DNA of 40,008 nt from an uncultured Pseudomonadota bacterium (lineage in GTDB: Bacteria; Pseudomonadota; Alphaproteobacteria; RF32; CAG-239), in contig CASGEB010000011.1 of NCBI GenBank assembly GCA_949300375.1, forward strand, positions 25,403-65,410, in the 5' to 3' direction. Positions 32,343 through 40,008 of this stretch are shown here, piece by piece (the first letter of the stretch is position 1; each line of letters starts with the position of its first letter). A program made the position numbers and the translations under genes. The notes under the pieces were generated by a model. It saw only the letters and a list, made by a program, of their open reading frames with translations. It made no database searches and was not told the DNA's origin.

Positions 32343-34244
32343 CTACTTCTGTTCGACTTCCTTTTTAGTTTCTTTTTCCAGTTCTTTTTTCTTTTCTTGT
32401 TCTTCTTCGCGTTTTTTATCTTCTTTGCTGCTGTTTCCGCCTGCCGCAGCCATTTTTTTGACGTGTTGTCCGGCTTTTTTAATTGTCTGTCCGGTCTGTT
32501 TAATTGATTGGCCCGTCTGTTTAACGGCTTGTCCTGTTTGTTTAACGGCTTGTCCGGCGGCTTTGACGGCTTGTCCGGCGGTAGATACGGCCGTACCGGC
32601 TGCTGAGACGGCAGTGCCTGCAGCACCGACAACGGCGCCGGCCACGTTTCCGACAACCGGAATGGCTTGCATTGCGGCGCCTGCGGCTTTCATACCGCCG
32701 CCTGCGGCTTTCATTCCGGCGCCAGCTGCCTGCATACCGCTTCCTGCCGCCTGCATGCCGCTTCCTGCTGCCTGCATACCGCTTCCGGCGGCGCTGGCCG
32801 CGCTTCCCGTTGCGCTGATTGCGCTTCCGGCTCCCTGAGCCGTGTTGCCGACAAGGTTTTGCCCTTGCTTGTATTTATTGCCGACGATAACGTTTTTCGC
32901 ACCTTTAACAACACCTCCTGCTAGCCTTCCGGTTTGGTGTGCGGCGATATCGCCGGCCAGCTTGACGGGTTTCATTGCATTTGCCTTAATGGTGTTTGCC
33001 AGTTTTGCGCCGGCCTCGTGCATCGGGCTAACGCCTTTAAAGACCTTGTCGGGGAAGAATTTGCTTGTATATTTTGCATTTCCGCCAATCATTTTAACCG
33101 CATAAATAAAGCAGATGCAGAAGATGATAAACGGCCCGTTGATTAAGGAGAATTTATTGGTGATATAATTAATATTGTCGTCTTCAAAAGCCTTAAAGAG
33201 ATTGTCGACGCCGCCGATTCCCTGATCAATCATCACCATGCCGAAAACAACGATAAGAGCCAGAAAAGCATAAGTCGCCGCTGCGTTCAGAATAATATAA
33301 AAACAAACGTTTATCTTGTTTTGGGTAATATTAAAAGGCCATAAGGCAATGACAATCGGCAATGCCAGAATGGAAAATCCGATTTTGAAGCAAATATCCA
33401 AAAGATAATAACTGACAAACAACATCAGCAGCAGGCCGATAAACCAAATGACGGCGCCGCAAATCCATAGCCAGATATTGGGAACTTCCAGCCAGACGAT
33501 TTTAAAGCCGGCATTCCAGGAAAAACAGGTCAAGCCATTGCCGAGAACCAGGTTAATGGCAACCCGGCGGCTGATGCCCTCGGTAAAGACCATAATTTTG
33601 TTCAACACTTCCGGAGATATCCAGTCGCGCGGTCCGTTATAAGTGTAAGACGTCTCGTCTTCGGTCGGCGACGGCAGCCCGGCGGACAAAAACGTATTGG
33701 CAAAATCGGCGCCGGTGGCCAGCAGCGGGTTGATAACCAAATCAATCAGAGTCGTAACGCCGACGGTGATAAACATATAAGCGACAATAATCTTAAAGGT
33801 AAATTTTCCCAAATCGTTGACAATGGAAGGAGCCTCCGGATCGGTCAGGGAAGAAACGTGTTTGATGACCGTAAACGGAACCCACAAAAACGTACCGATA
33901 ACCAAAAGCTTGATGGCGGCCTCTTGAACAATATAATAGCTGGCTGCGCAGGCAGTCATAAAACCTTCCAAAAGCACTTTCATCGTCATACAGGCAAAAC
34001 ACATACTGTAGCGTTCCGCCAAAGTATCTTGTTGGGGACAGTTGACGTTCGGCTTAAAGAAGGCGGCATAAACTTTGTCTTTAAACCAGCGGATGGCGCT
34101 GTTTCCAACCTCTCCGATCCAAGTATCGGCGCGCGCTCCGTTAAAAAACGCGCAATCCAGAAAAACAAATGCAACCAGTACCACGGCAGTGATAAACAGG
34201 CGGATAAAGAGTTGTTTATAAAGCCTTGAAGAACAGAGCGTCAT
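32343..34244 (-). CDS. virB6: VirB6/TrbL-like polytopic protein with heptad-repeat tail
   Basis: 633 aa. ATG 34244 follows GGAGGAAC and overlaps the upstream stop by one base (TGATG). An N-terminal signal-like helix ends near ARA (~40). The motif CFAC precedes several membrane helices at about 95-400. The family motif YLLDICFKIGF...ALPIVIALWPF is shared with the other VirB6-like proteins here. The C-terminal ~230 residues are cytoplasmic by prediction. They consist of seven-residue repeats (AAGSGMQ, AAGAGMK, then AGQAVKQ and TGQSIKQ) and end in a charged KREEEQEKKKELEKETKK tail. VirB6 forms part of the inner-membrane channel. The repeats suggest an extended amphipathic helix; their role is unknown. 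Confidence 0.87.
   Translation of the reverse strand: MTLCSSRLYKQLFIRLFITAVVLVAFVFLDCAFFNGARADTWIGEVGNSAIRWFKDKVYAAFFKPNVNCPQQDTLAERYSMCFACMTMKVLLEGFMTACAASYYIVQEAAIKLLVIGTFLWVPFTVIKHVSSLTDPEAPSIVNDLGKFTFKIIVAYMFITVGVTTLIDLVINPLLATGADFANTFLSAGLPSPTEDETSYTYNGPRDWISPEVLNKIMVFTEGISRRVAINLVLGNGLTCFSWNAGFKIVWLEVPNIWLWICGAVIWFIGLLLMLFVSYYLLDICFKIGFSILALPIVIALWPFNITQNKINVCFYIILNAAATYAFLALIVVFGMVMIDQGIGGVDNLFKAFEDDNINYITNKFSLINGPFIIFCICFIYAVKMIGGNAKYTSKFFPDKVFKGVSPMHEAGAKLANTIKANAMKPVKLAGDIAAHQTGRLAGGVVKGAKNVIVGNKYKQGQNLVGNTAQGAGSAISATGSAASAAGSGMQAAGSGMQAAGSGMQAAGAGMKAAGGGMKAAGAAMQAIPVVGNVAGAVVGAAGTAVSAAGTAVSTAGQAVKAAGQAVKQTGQAVKQTGQSIKQTGQTIKKAGQHVKKMAAAGGNSSKEDKKREEEQEKKKELEKETKKEVEQK
32440..32830 (-). 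repeat. Coding 21-bp repeats (seven-residue units)
   Basis: Tandem 7-residue units of two kinds lie one after the other: A-G-S-G-M-Q-A types at about 32690-32800 and G-Q-A-V-K-x-x types at about 32460-32600. Several 21-bp units are identical or nearly so (for example CTTCCTGCTGCCTGCATACCG on the plus strand, one base trimmed here and there), so slippage is likely. Confidence 0.8.
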
Positions 34245-35548
34245 CAGTTCCTCCTCCCGGCCAGCCGGTTAACAGTATCGATAATTTCCCTGCGTTTTTC
34301 CATGGCTTTGCCGAAAGCTGAATTGTTCAGCTTGTCTTGAGCCCGCATAACAAATCCGACCTTGGTAAGAGCTTTTGTCAGGCCGCCGGTAACGGCATGC
34401 GCCACCAGCAGGGCAATGCCCAGCAGTTTTTTCTGAAATTCGGTGTCGACTGAGCCGCCGATAAACCCGGTGGTAATTTCGCGCGCAACTTTAATCGTGC
34501 CGGTAACCAGAAAGGCAATCAGCAGCAAAGCCAGCATAACGGCTGTAAATTCGTTAAGCTGAACTTCCTTGTCTTCCGGATCAAAAATAGCTGGATTCTG
34601 GTCAATAATCTGAATAATGGCCATCAAAGCCATAGCTATCATAACTGCAATCGCCATCATAAAGGCGGAAGAGGTCAGAATGGTCTTAAAACCATATTTT
34701 GCCCATCCGTCTTTAAACGGATAAACCATAACCAAAATCGGCAGCATAATCACGATAACGGCAAATTTGAAGATATTGTCAATCAGATAAAAGACAAAGG
34801 AAACTTTCACGATTGTAAAGCAAATCATAAGAATCAGGGCATTAACCGTCGGCATAAAACCCGGTGCCTGAAAAACCCGGAACGCAACATTGTAACCCAG
34901 CGTCAGCCGTTCATTGATAGAACAAATCATACACTGCATCATCGTCAGCGTTGAGGTTGGAAAGCCCGAAAGCGTTGCCTCTTTGCTGCCTTCGGCCAGA
35001 CACATAACATTTTTCTTGATAACCAGTTTCCAGCCCAGAACGTTAACGCTGGAAATGGTATCGTTTTTCGCAACCTCGGACAATATTCTGGAACCAAGCT
35101 CCAAAAAGGCGTTATATATCGGAAAGATAAAAGTATTTATCAGATAAAGTAAATTGTCGGTGGAAGACGCAATCAGCCCGCAGAAAAAACAAACAAACAT
35201 TTTGCGCAAAATATCGTTCCAGAGCTGTCCGGCATTTTCTTCAGCGACGGAACCGGTAAATTTCAGCAAACGTAAAGCAAACCAAATGGCAAAACCAACC
35301 ATAACGGCGGCCATCGCCCCTTTGGTAATTTCCTTATACAGTCCCATTGCGGTCTGCCCCATCACAAGATAGAGATCTTCAATAATGCCCTCTTGCCAGC
35401 AGCCCTGCATTTGTTCGGCTTCGGCTTCCGGATCGTCCATCTGTTCGATAATGCCGTCTTTGGAACAAGAGGACAAAAACAGGACGACTGGCAGTAAAAC
35501 TGTCAGTATTCCTGAGAATCTCCTTATGTTCCGCAGAATGCGCATCAC
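34244..35548 (-). CDS. virB6: VirB6-like polytopic lipoprotein
   Basis: 434 aa. GTG 35548 and ATG 35545 are adjacent candidates; AAAGG is spaced better for the GTG. The N-terminus has a lipoprotein signal (ILTVLLPVVLFLSSC, Cys near 28), unexpected for a polytopic inner-membrane protein. Membrane helices follow from about 75 to 360, including YLIDNIFKFAVIVIMLPILV with the YL-D...LP...PF motif common to the VirB6 set here. It has the shortest C-terminal tail of the four and lacks the CxxC motif. It overlaps the downstream gene by one base and lies 3 bp after the upstream one. The function is that of a VirB6 channel component by homology; whether it is lipidated needs experiment. Confidence 0.85.
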   Translation of the reverse strand: MMRILRNIRRFSGILTVLLPVVLFLSSCSKDGIIEQMDDPEAEAEQMQGCWQEGIIEDLYLVMGQTAMGLYKEITKGAMAAVMVGFAIWFALRLLKFTGSVAEENAGQLWNDILRKMFVCFFCGLIASSTDNLLYLINTFIFPIYNAFLELGSRILSEVAKNDTISSVNVLGWKLVIKKNVMCLAEGSKEATLSGFPTSTLTMMQCMICSINERLTLGYNVAFRVFQAPGFMPTVNALILMICFTIVKVSFVFYLIDNIFKFAVIVIMLPILVMVYPFKDGWAKYGFKTILTSSAFMMAIAVMIAMALMAIIQIIDQNPAIFDPEDKEVQLNEFTAVMLALLLIAFLVTGTIKVAREITTGFIGGSVDTEFQKKLLGIALLVAHAVTGGLTKALTKVGFVMRAQDKLNNSAFGKAMEKRREIIDTVNRLAGRRN

Positions 35549-35551
35549 TGC

Positions 35552-38194
35552 TTAACCTTTCTTTGTTTGTGTTTTATCCGCCGGTTTTCTGCCGCTGCGA
35601 GCCGACCGGAGTTCTTCTTCTTGGCTTTTGATTTTCCGGTCAACCTGATTCAGCTTGTCGCGTAACTGCGAACGTTCTGCCTGTGCCGAATAGATTTCTC
35701 CCCTCAAACGTTCTTGCTCGTTTTTCAGGGCGGTCAGACGCTTGGAAATGTCTCCGCCGCCGGTTTGCGGAGAAGCGCCGTTTATATGGCTGATTTCATC
35801 CTGGATTTTTTTCATCTCGGCTTCTGCTTTGGCGATTTTTTGAGAAACCGCTTCATCAGCTGCTTTAGTTTCTTCATAAAGGCGCTTTTGCTCTTCCATA
35901 GCCTGTTGGATTTCTTCATTGCGGCGTTGGTTTTCTTCTTCAGGCTTTTGAACAACTTGAGCCTCTTGAGCGGATTCGGAAGAATCTCCGCCGCTGCCCG
36001 GAGCAACGCTGTCTAACGAAACATCGCCGCCTTGTCCCGCCCCGCCGATATTTTCAGGATTCGTTCCGGCATTGTCCGGCCGCGGCTGAGCATTGAGCAC
36101 TTTATCCATTTCTTCGGTAATCTGCCCCAAATTGTTGGCAGAGGCTTCCGCTGTGGCTTTTGACTCATCAAAAGTATGGCCGTTCCCGGCAGCATAAGCT
36201 GCGGCTTTTTGTGAATTTACATGATAAGAAACAGCCTGGCGGTTCATTTTTTGCTGTGAGAGCATTACGTTCGCTTCGGCATCAGTTTTTTGACTCTGCA
36301 AACCTTCAAACTTGCGTTGTGCCTGCTCTAAGGCTGTCTGCGCCGCGGCTTCCTGCGGAGTCCCTTTAGCCTGTTCAAGCGCTGCCTGAGCCAGATTGAC
36401 TTCCTGTTGTGCCTGAGCAGTCTTTTCGGCAATCTCATTATAGAAGGCGGCGGCCTGGGCTTTTTCTTCTTTTGCTTTTTCATAAGCCTCCAGAGCCTTC
36501 TGCCTCATCTGGCGGGCTTCGAGCAAAATCTCTTCATTACTTCTGCTTTCACCGGCAGAAGGTTGACGGGAACCATTTTGAGCATTGGTATTTTTTTCTG
36601 GAGTGCCTTCTCCTCCCTGTTGGTTTTGCGTCTGATTAGCATTAGCAGGCGGCGGCGTCCTCCCGGCTTGTTGATTTTGGTTGGTCGTAGCCGGATTTTG
36701 TTCGGAGTCTCCGTTTGCGCCGGAATTTTGCGGAGCAGGAGGAGTCGGATTCCCCCATTTGTCCATTCCTAAAGCTTGTTGGGTCGGGTTCATTTTGGCA
36801 AAAGCCGCCGCATTTTTCGCCCGGCTTTTAATTCCCTGAAAAGCGTTTCGTCCGGTTTGAATCGGATGTGAAACAGCATATTTGAGGCCATCATAAGCTT
36901 TTGATGCCTGGCGCGAAGCCGCTGCGGTTACCGGCGCCATCGCCGCTTTGCCGATTTTCTTGCCGCCTCTGACAACCGGGCTGGCAAGCATACCGCCGAT
37001 ATTGCGGCCGATTTCCGCACCGCCGCCGCCGGCGAATTGTCCGGCCAGAACGGACGCCTGAGCGCAGAATTTAAACCCGAAAATTGTACAGCAAAGCAAA
37101 ATCAGAAACCCACCGAAACTCCAGTCCAATATTTCTTTGACAACATCAATATTGTCTTGGTTGAGGGCTTCTTCCAAACCGTCAAGCCCGCCGGTTGCCA
37201 GCGATTCAGTAATCAAAGCGACGTTGATGCTGACCACGACTCCCATAAAGATAAAGACAAAGAAAGCGTTCATCAAAAGCTGAAGTCCGGCTTTGGAATA
37301 TCCTGCCGTTATTTTAAATGGCCAGCAGGCAATCAAAAAACAAAGAAGGGCGCCGAAAATACCGAGCTGGACAACCGTATCAATCAGGTAGAAAGCAAAA
37401 GCAAGAGAGAGCAGCAAAGAACACAAATAAACAACGGCGCCTTGTCCGAGCAAGCCGAAACCGGAACCCATATTCAGGCTGGACAATTCTTTCATTCCAA
37501 AACACCAGATAGCGCCGCCGGCCGCCTGTGCAAAAGCAATCTCCTCTTGAATGGCTTTAATGTAGCATTCCAGCCCCTGATAAAGCCCGGCCGGCAAAAT
37601 CCCTTCCAGAGAGCCGGAAGCTTGGGCTTTGCAAGCTGCCAGACTTGCGGCGCCGTTGGCAAACAGCAGATTCCCGCCAAAATCAAGTCCGGCCATCAAT
37701 AAAGGATTTATAAATAGGGTATAAAGTTCGCTAACGTTGGAAAGCAGCAAAAAGGCAATCAGAACTTTAAAAGCCATGGTCAAAAGCCCGGTCAGATATT
37801 TGGGCGCGTCTTGTTTGGTAAATGAACTCACATATCCGAGGGCGGAAAAAGCAATATAAACGGCAAACCCCACAACCAGAACATTTCGGATAGGAATAGC
37901 CGTTTTGTCCGTTGCCGTCTGTGCCATGGTGTGGGCGGCATCATACAACACTTTAAATAACGGGCAGAAAATACATTTTTTTGTTTCGCTCAACCGGTTG
38001 TTCAAGTCCGTACAGCCCCGGTCTTTGCCTTCTTCGCCGACCTGTTTTTCCTGACATTTAAGTTCCCCGCTTTCCGCGTCTGTATATTCATAGCTGCCGT
38101 TTGGGCAGGCCTCTCTGGCCATACAGTCTGAACTGCCGGCAAATAAAAATGCCGCCAGTAAAAATAACAGGGAAAAAATATTATTTGTCTTCAT
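35552..38194 (-). CDS. virB6: VirB6/TrbL-like protein with long coiled-coil C-terminus
   Basis: 880 aa from ATG 38194, which follows GGGGAAAGG; an upstream TTG in frame lies in the preceding gene and would bury the signal peptide. The signal peptide spans about 1-27 (IFSLLFLLAAFLFAGSSDC), then a cysteine-containing periplasmic segment and CIFC at ~74-77. Membrane helices run to about 400 and include YLIDTVVQLGIFGALLCFLI, followed by WPF. The C-terminal ~450 residues are hydrophilic: a Gln/Asn/Pro-rich disordered zone (~490-560), then long Ala/Gln/Glu/Lys coiled coils to a basic end (SGRKPADKTQTKKG). It is probably cytoplasmic. The start lies 14 bp inside the upstream 63-aa gene. Confidence 0.88.
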   Translation of the reverse strand: MKTNNIFSLLFLLAAFLFAGSSDCMAREACPNGSYEYTDAESGELKCQEKQVGEEGKDRGCTDLNNRLSETKKCIFCPLFKVLYDAAHTMAQTATDKTAIPIRNVLVVGFAVYIAFSALGYVSSFTKQDAPKYLTGLLTMAFKVLIAFLLLSNVSELYTLFINPLLMAGLDFGGNLLFANGAASLAACKAQASGSLEGILPAGLYQGLECYIKAIQEEIAFAQAAGGAIWCFGMKELSSLNMGSGFGLLGQGAVVYLCSLLLSLAFAFYLIDTVVQLGIFGALLCFLIACWPFKITAGYSKAGLQLLMNAFFVFIFMGVVVSINVALITESLATGGLDGLEEALNQDNIDVVKEILDWSFGGFLILLCCTIFGFKFCAQASVLAGQFAGGGGAEIGRNIGGMLASPVVRGGKKIGKAAMAPVTAAASRQASKAYDGLKYAVSHPIQTGRNAFQGIKSRAKNAAAFAKMNPTQQALGMDKWGNPTPPAPQNSGANGDSEQNPATTNQNQQAGRTPPPANANQTQNQQGGEGTPEKNTNAQNGSRQPSAGESRSNEEILLEARQMRQKALEAYEKAKEEKAQAAAFYNEIAEKTAQAQQEVNLAQAALEQAKGTPQEAAAQTALEQAQRKFEGLQSQKTDAEANVMLSQQKMNRQAVSYHVNSQKAAAYAAGNGHTFDESKATAEASANNLGQITEEMDKVLNAQPRPDNAGTNPENIGGAGQGGDVSLDSVAPGSGGDSSESAQEAQVVQKPEEENQRRNEEIQQAMEEQKRLYEETKAADEAVSQKIAKAEAEMKKIQDEISHINGASPQTGGGDISKRLTALKNEQERLRGEIYSAQAERSQLRDKLNQVDRKIKSQEEELRSARSGRKPADKTQTKKG

Positions 38195-38372
38195 GCCTTT
38201 CCCCTTGTTTAAACGGGTTGCCCAAAATTCTGAAAGCAATTACGAATAAAATGGCGATAACAACAAAAATAAAAATCAAAAAGCCGGTTCCCGAAATCCA
38301 TGAAAAAATGTTAAACCAGTATAAAAAAACTCCTATACATATTAATCCCAGATATCCGGCCAATGTTTTCAT
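38181..38372 (-). CDS. Small two-helix membrane protein at the head of the VirB6 operon
   Basis: 63 aa, not recognised. Two hydrophobic helices, at about 5-24 (AGYLGLICIGVFLYWFNIF) and 28-50 (GFLIFIFVVIAILFVIAFRI), are joined by a very short turn, with a charged end GNPFKQGERHEDK. ATG 38372 has only a weak RBS (GAGAG). Its last codons overlap the start of the next gene by 14 bp, so translation is likely coupled. It is the first gene after the promoter at 38399. Small two-helix T4SS proteins include VirB3 and VirB2, but no diagnostic motif is seen, so I do not assign it. Confidence 0.7.
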   Translation of the reverse strand: MKTLAGYLGLICIGVFLYWFNIFSWISGTGFLIFIFVVIAILFVIAFRILGNPFKQGERHEDK

Positions 38373-38398
38373 ATTTGTACTCTCAGTTCGTTGCTTTG

Positions 38399-38427
38399 AT
38401 TATAGTATATCATAAAATTCATAAAAA
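38399..38427 (-). promoter_or_regulatory. Probable promoter of the VirB6 operon
   Basis: On the minus strand the consensus -10 TATAAT (38404-38399) stands 27 bp before the ATG at 38372. A second overlapping hexamer, TATACT, lies just upstream. The -35 region is AT-rich and poor (TTTTTA, 17 bp away). No terminator for the preceding hydrolase gene is evident in this 82-bp gap. Confidence 0.45.
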
Positions 38428-38454
38428 TTATGTTACAGTTTCTTGATTTTTTGC

Positions 38455-39300
38455 CTATTTGAACCGCCCTTTGGATAAAAAGTTCAAAACGGCGCAGGAG
38501 ACCCTTAAATTTTTAAAGACATTCCAGTTGCTGTTCTTAATTTCTACCATACTTTTAACACCGGCAAGTTTGGATTCGTCAATCGTCGGTAAAATTGCGG
38601 CAAGTTTGTCAGGCAAAAAGCGGATAAATTTTTTCAGCGGATGTTCGCAATAAATGATTCCCGTTTCAATTCCGGGAGGCAGTATCGGAAACCTTCGGGC
38701 TTTTTGAATGGTCATTTCTTCCGTTACCGGGCCGAAAATCCATTTCAGGAGCTTGTTCTTTCCCAAAGCCGTAATAAAGGCGCTGCCCTGATTCGCCGGG
38801 CAGACTAAGACGATTCGTTTGACTTTGATGCGTTCTTTCCAGGGGGCTTTAACGGCAAGAAGTTTCCGCAAAATAACCGCGCCGAGTCCTTTTGCGACAA
38901 AATAAACCTCCTTAACATCTTCCATATGATTCATCATAAACAGAATCTGTTTCACATGCCCGTCAATCTTTTTTTCGGTGGAGGGATAGTTGATGGCCGC
39001 AGCTAAATAGCCTTTTTTCAAGGCTTTGCGCCACAGCGGGCGAAAAATATTTTTACTTTCGGCAAAACCGTGCAGCATCACAATCATCGGGCCTTTCTGC
39101 CTGGGCATTTGATAAATATCAATAAATTTAACAAACGCTTTGCGGCATTCTTCAAAAGTGCCGCGATGGCGTTCAATATCCCAGGCGTCCAGCAAACGAT
39201 ATTTTTTGGATTCGAGATTGCGCTGGATGCGCCACTTCTGATAAAAGAAGACATCTTCCCAAAATTGTCCGCCTCCAAAAGTAAAAAACGTAAACGTCAT
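38455..39300 (-). CDS. Alpha/beta-hydrolase-fold protein lacking the nucleophile serine
   Basis: 281 aa, soluble. GPMIVMLHGFAESKNIFRPL (near 90-110) is the oxyanion/HG strand of alpha/beta hydrolases, and VYFVAKGLGAVILRKLL (~153-170) occupies the nucleophile elbow. The canonical G-x-S-x-G is A-K-G-L-G here, so the serine is a glycine. CPANQGSAF resembles the P-N-x-GS segment of lipase-like members. Without the nucleophile it is probably non-hydrolytic or binds a partner or ligand, unless another residue acts. ATG 39300 lies 10 bp after the lipoprotein stop, with AAGGA overlapping that stop, so the two form an operon. A link to the T4SS is only positional. Confidence 0.82.
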   Translation of the reverse strand: MTFTFFTFGGGQFWEDVFFYQKWRIQRNLESKKYRLLDAWDIERHRGTFEECRKAFVKFIDIYQMPRQKGPMIVMLHGFAESKNIFRPLWRKALKKGYLAAAINYPSTEKKIDGHVKQILFMMNHMEDVKEVYFVAKGLGAVILRKLLAVKAPWKERIKVKRIVLVCPANQGSAFITALGKNKLLKWIFGPVTEEMTIQKARRFPILPPGIETGIIYCEHPLKKFIRFLPDKLAAILPTIDESKLAGVKSMVEIKNSNWNVFKNLRVSCAVLNFLSKGRFK

Positions 39301-39310
39301 CCCCGATTCC

Positions 39311-39736
39311 TTAATTTATACGGCTCTGATTCGGAATAGCCGTAATCGTAACCGTTGCCGAATCGCTGCCGTCTTGTTGAATCAAAATTTGTACGGCGCG
39401 ATTATTCCTGACATAAGTCATATGGCTGATTTTAGCTCTTACGGTAGCAACTTCAGTCCATTTTAATTTCGGCATTTCAAGGACATAAAAGTCAAAGACG
39501 CTGCTGGCGTTGTAAGGAACGTCATAAACCAGACTCCCAATCCAGTTTTCGCCGCTGCCCAAAGCTTTGGTTTCTTCCAGGTCTATATAAGCTTGATCAG
39601 GAAACGGCATATCCGGAAAATTGGCAAATGCCGGCGGAATCTCGCTGCCGTCAATGCCCAAAAGTCTGGGCTTGTCAGAGGCGCAGGCCGAAAGAATTAA
39701 TACTAAAGTAAATACTAAAACATTGTTTTTTAACAT
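39311..39736 (-). CDS. Hypothetical lipoprotein
   Basis: 141 aa from ATG 39736 (AAGGT about 8 bases upstream); an in-frame ATG at 39760 would add MTFNKVPI with a poorer RBS. The lipobox L-S-A-C lies at about residue 16 after VLVFTLVLI. The mature part is a small alpha/beta domain (PFPDQAYIDLEETKALGSG, VFDFYVLEMPKLKWTEVATV, then AVQILIQQDGSDSATVTITA), compact and probably periplasmic or anchored to the outer membrane. The family is not recognised. It is the first gene of a two-gene operon. A 10-bp palindrome CCTTATAAGG lies about 50 bp upstream at 39788-39797 and may mark its promoter. Confidence 0.78.
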   Translation of the reverse strand: MLKNNVLVFTLVLILSACASDKPRLLGIDGSEIPPAFANFPDMPFPDQAYIDLEETKALGSGENWIGSLVYDVPYNASSVFDFYVLEMPKLKWTEVATVRAKISHMTYVRNNRAVQILIQQDGSDSATVTITAIPNQSRIN

Positions 39737-39918
39737 AATTGGTACCTTGTTAAATGTCATAATTGTGCTATTCTCTCTGATTGTACGCCTTATAAGGTTA
39801 AAAAAAAGAAAACAAAAAGCCAAAATCTCCTTTGCTCCTAAAAGTCAAAAAAAATTTATAGAATTTCAAAGAACTAAGAAAATAATAATAAAAAATGAAT
39901 TTTTTTTTTAAAAATCTA

Positions 39919-39947
39919 TTGACAATGTGGAAAGGTAAGGCTATAAG
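39919..39947 (+). promoter_or_regulatory. Near-consensus sigma-70-type promoter
   Basis: A perfect -35, TTGACA, lies at 39919-39924. A 17-base spacer and the -10 TATAAG follow, at 39942-39947. It directs transcription rightwards out of the window, starting near 39954. The preceding 95 bp (39824-39918) are A/T-rich tracts that may serve as an UP element. It is the best promoter in the window. Confidence 0.78.
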
Positions 39948-40008
39948 GTCAATCACCGAGCGGACGGGAGGTAGCGAGGAGCTGCTGAGGGGAAGCGAGG
40001 GAAGTTAT
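39948..40008 (+). other. Start of an unidentified transcript, possibly a structured RNA
   Basis: The 60 bases after the promoter are purine- and GC-rich (AGCGGACGGGAGGTAGC, then GAGGGAAG) and have no start codon with an RBS. AGCGGACGGG and GAGGGAAGT slightly resemble the beginning of a class A RNase P RNA, but the conserved GAAAGTCCGGGC is not matched. The window ends before it can be decided. Confidence 0.3.

Noticed and set aside
32330-32656. A 109-residue basic N-terminal extension of the M23-VirB6 protein
   Set aside because: It is another frame of the repetitive Lys/Glu-rich end of the upstream gene; starting at 32329 exposes a proper signal peptide.
37037-37702. Plus-strand 221-aa ORF inside the VirB6 gene
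   Set aside because: It is an antisense shadow of membrane helices; polar composition without family features and complete overlap with a well-supported gene.
39954-40008. RNase P RNA gene (rnpB)
   Set aside because: Only loose similarity at the start; the conserved GAAAGTCCGGGC element is not matched in the visible part, and the rest is outside the window.

Overview
The window carries most of a P-type (VirB/D4-like) type IV secretion system (T4SS) of a Gram-negative bacterium. I favour an uncultured, possibly host-associated alphaproteobacterium. The reasons are a Sec/lipoprotein-rich double-membrane machine, two VirB8 and four VirB6-like paralogues (a habit known from the Rickettsiales rvh system), moderate G+C and AGGAGG-type ribosome binding sites. 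The taxonomic call is an inference; no rRNA or tRNA gene is present.

Layout. (1) 1-21775, plus strand: the end of virB4; five consecutive exported proteins whose mature N-termini look like VirB5/TrbJ (99, 476, 237, 381 and 1395 aa); virB8-1; a structured 190-bp gap; a small VirB7-like lipoprotein; virB8-2; virB9 fused to a C-terminal SPOR domain; a 1037-aa membrane-anchored repeat protein with an Ig-like (ASPM/HYDIN-type) domain; a 1603-aa Sec-exported repeat protein ending in the VirB10 domain; and virB11. (2) 22014-28219, minus strand, convergent with virB11: a four-gene operon encoding a 1141-aa cytoplasmic repeat protein, a 210-aa hypothetical protein, a secretin-like lipoprotein and a bitopic membrane protein, closed by a terminator. 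(3) 28357-29337, minus: a regulator with two XRE HTH domains and a degenerate S24 domain, with its own terminator. (4) 29462-38372, minus: a small membrane protein and four VirB6/TrbL-like proteins, one a lipoprotein and one carrying an intact M23/LytM peptidase domain. (5) 38455-39736, minus: a lipoprotein and an alpha/beta-hydrolase-fold protein without its catalytic serine. (6) A near-consensus promoter at the right edge drives something outside the window.

How it fits together (inference). VirB4 and VirB11 are the ATPases. The VirB6 set and two VirB8s form the inner-membrane part. VirB7-like, VirB9-SPOR and the VirB10-domain protein form the outer-membrane core. The two giant proteins made of 17-residue repeats look like a VirB10 of the DotG/CagY kind divided over two polypeptides, one anchored in the inner membrane and one exported. 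The machine appears to carry its own cell-wall tools: a peptidoglycan endopeptidase domain on a VirB6 and a glycan-binding SPOR domain on VirB9. No VirB2, VirB3, VirD4 or VirB1 is visible; they may lie outside the window.

No stretch longer than 300 bases lacks a gene. No CRISPR array, IS element, tRNA or rRNA was seen.
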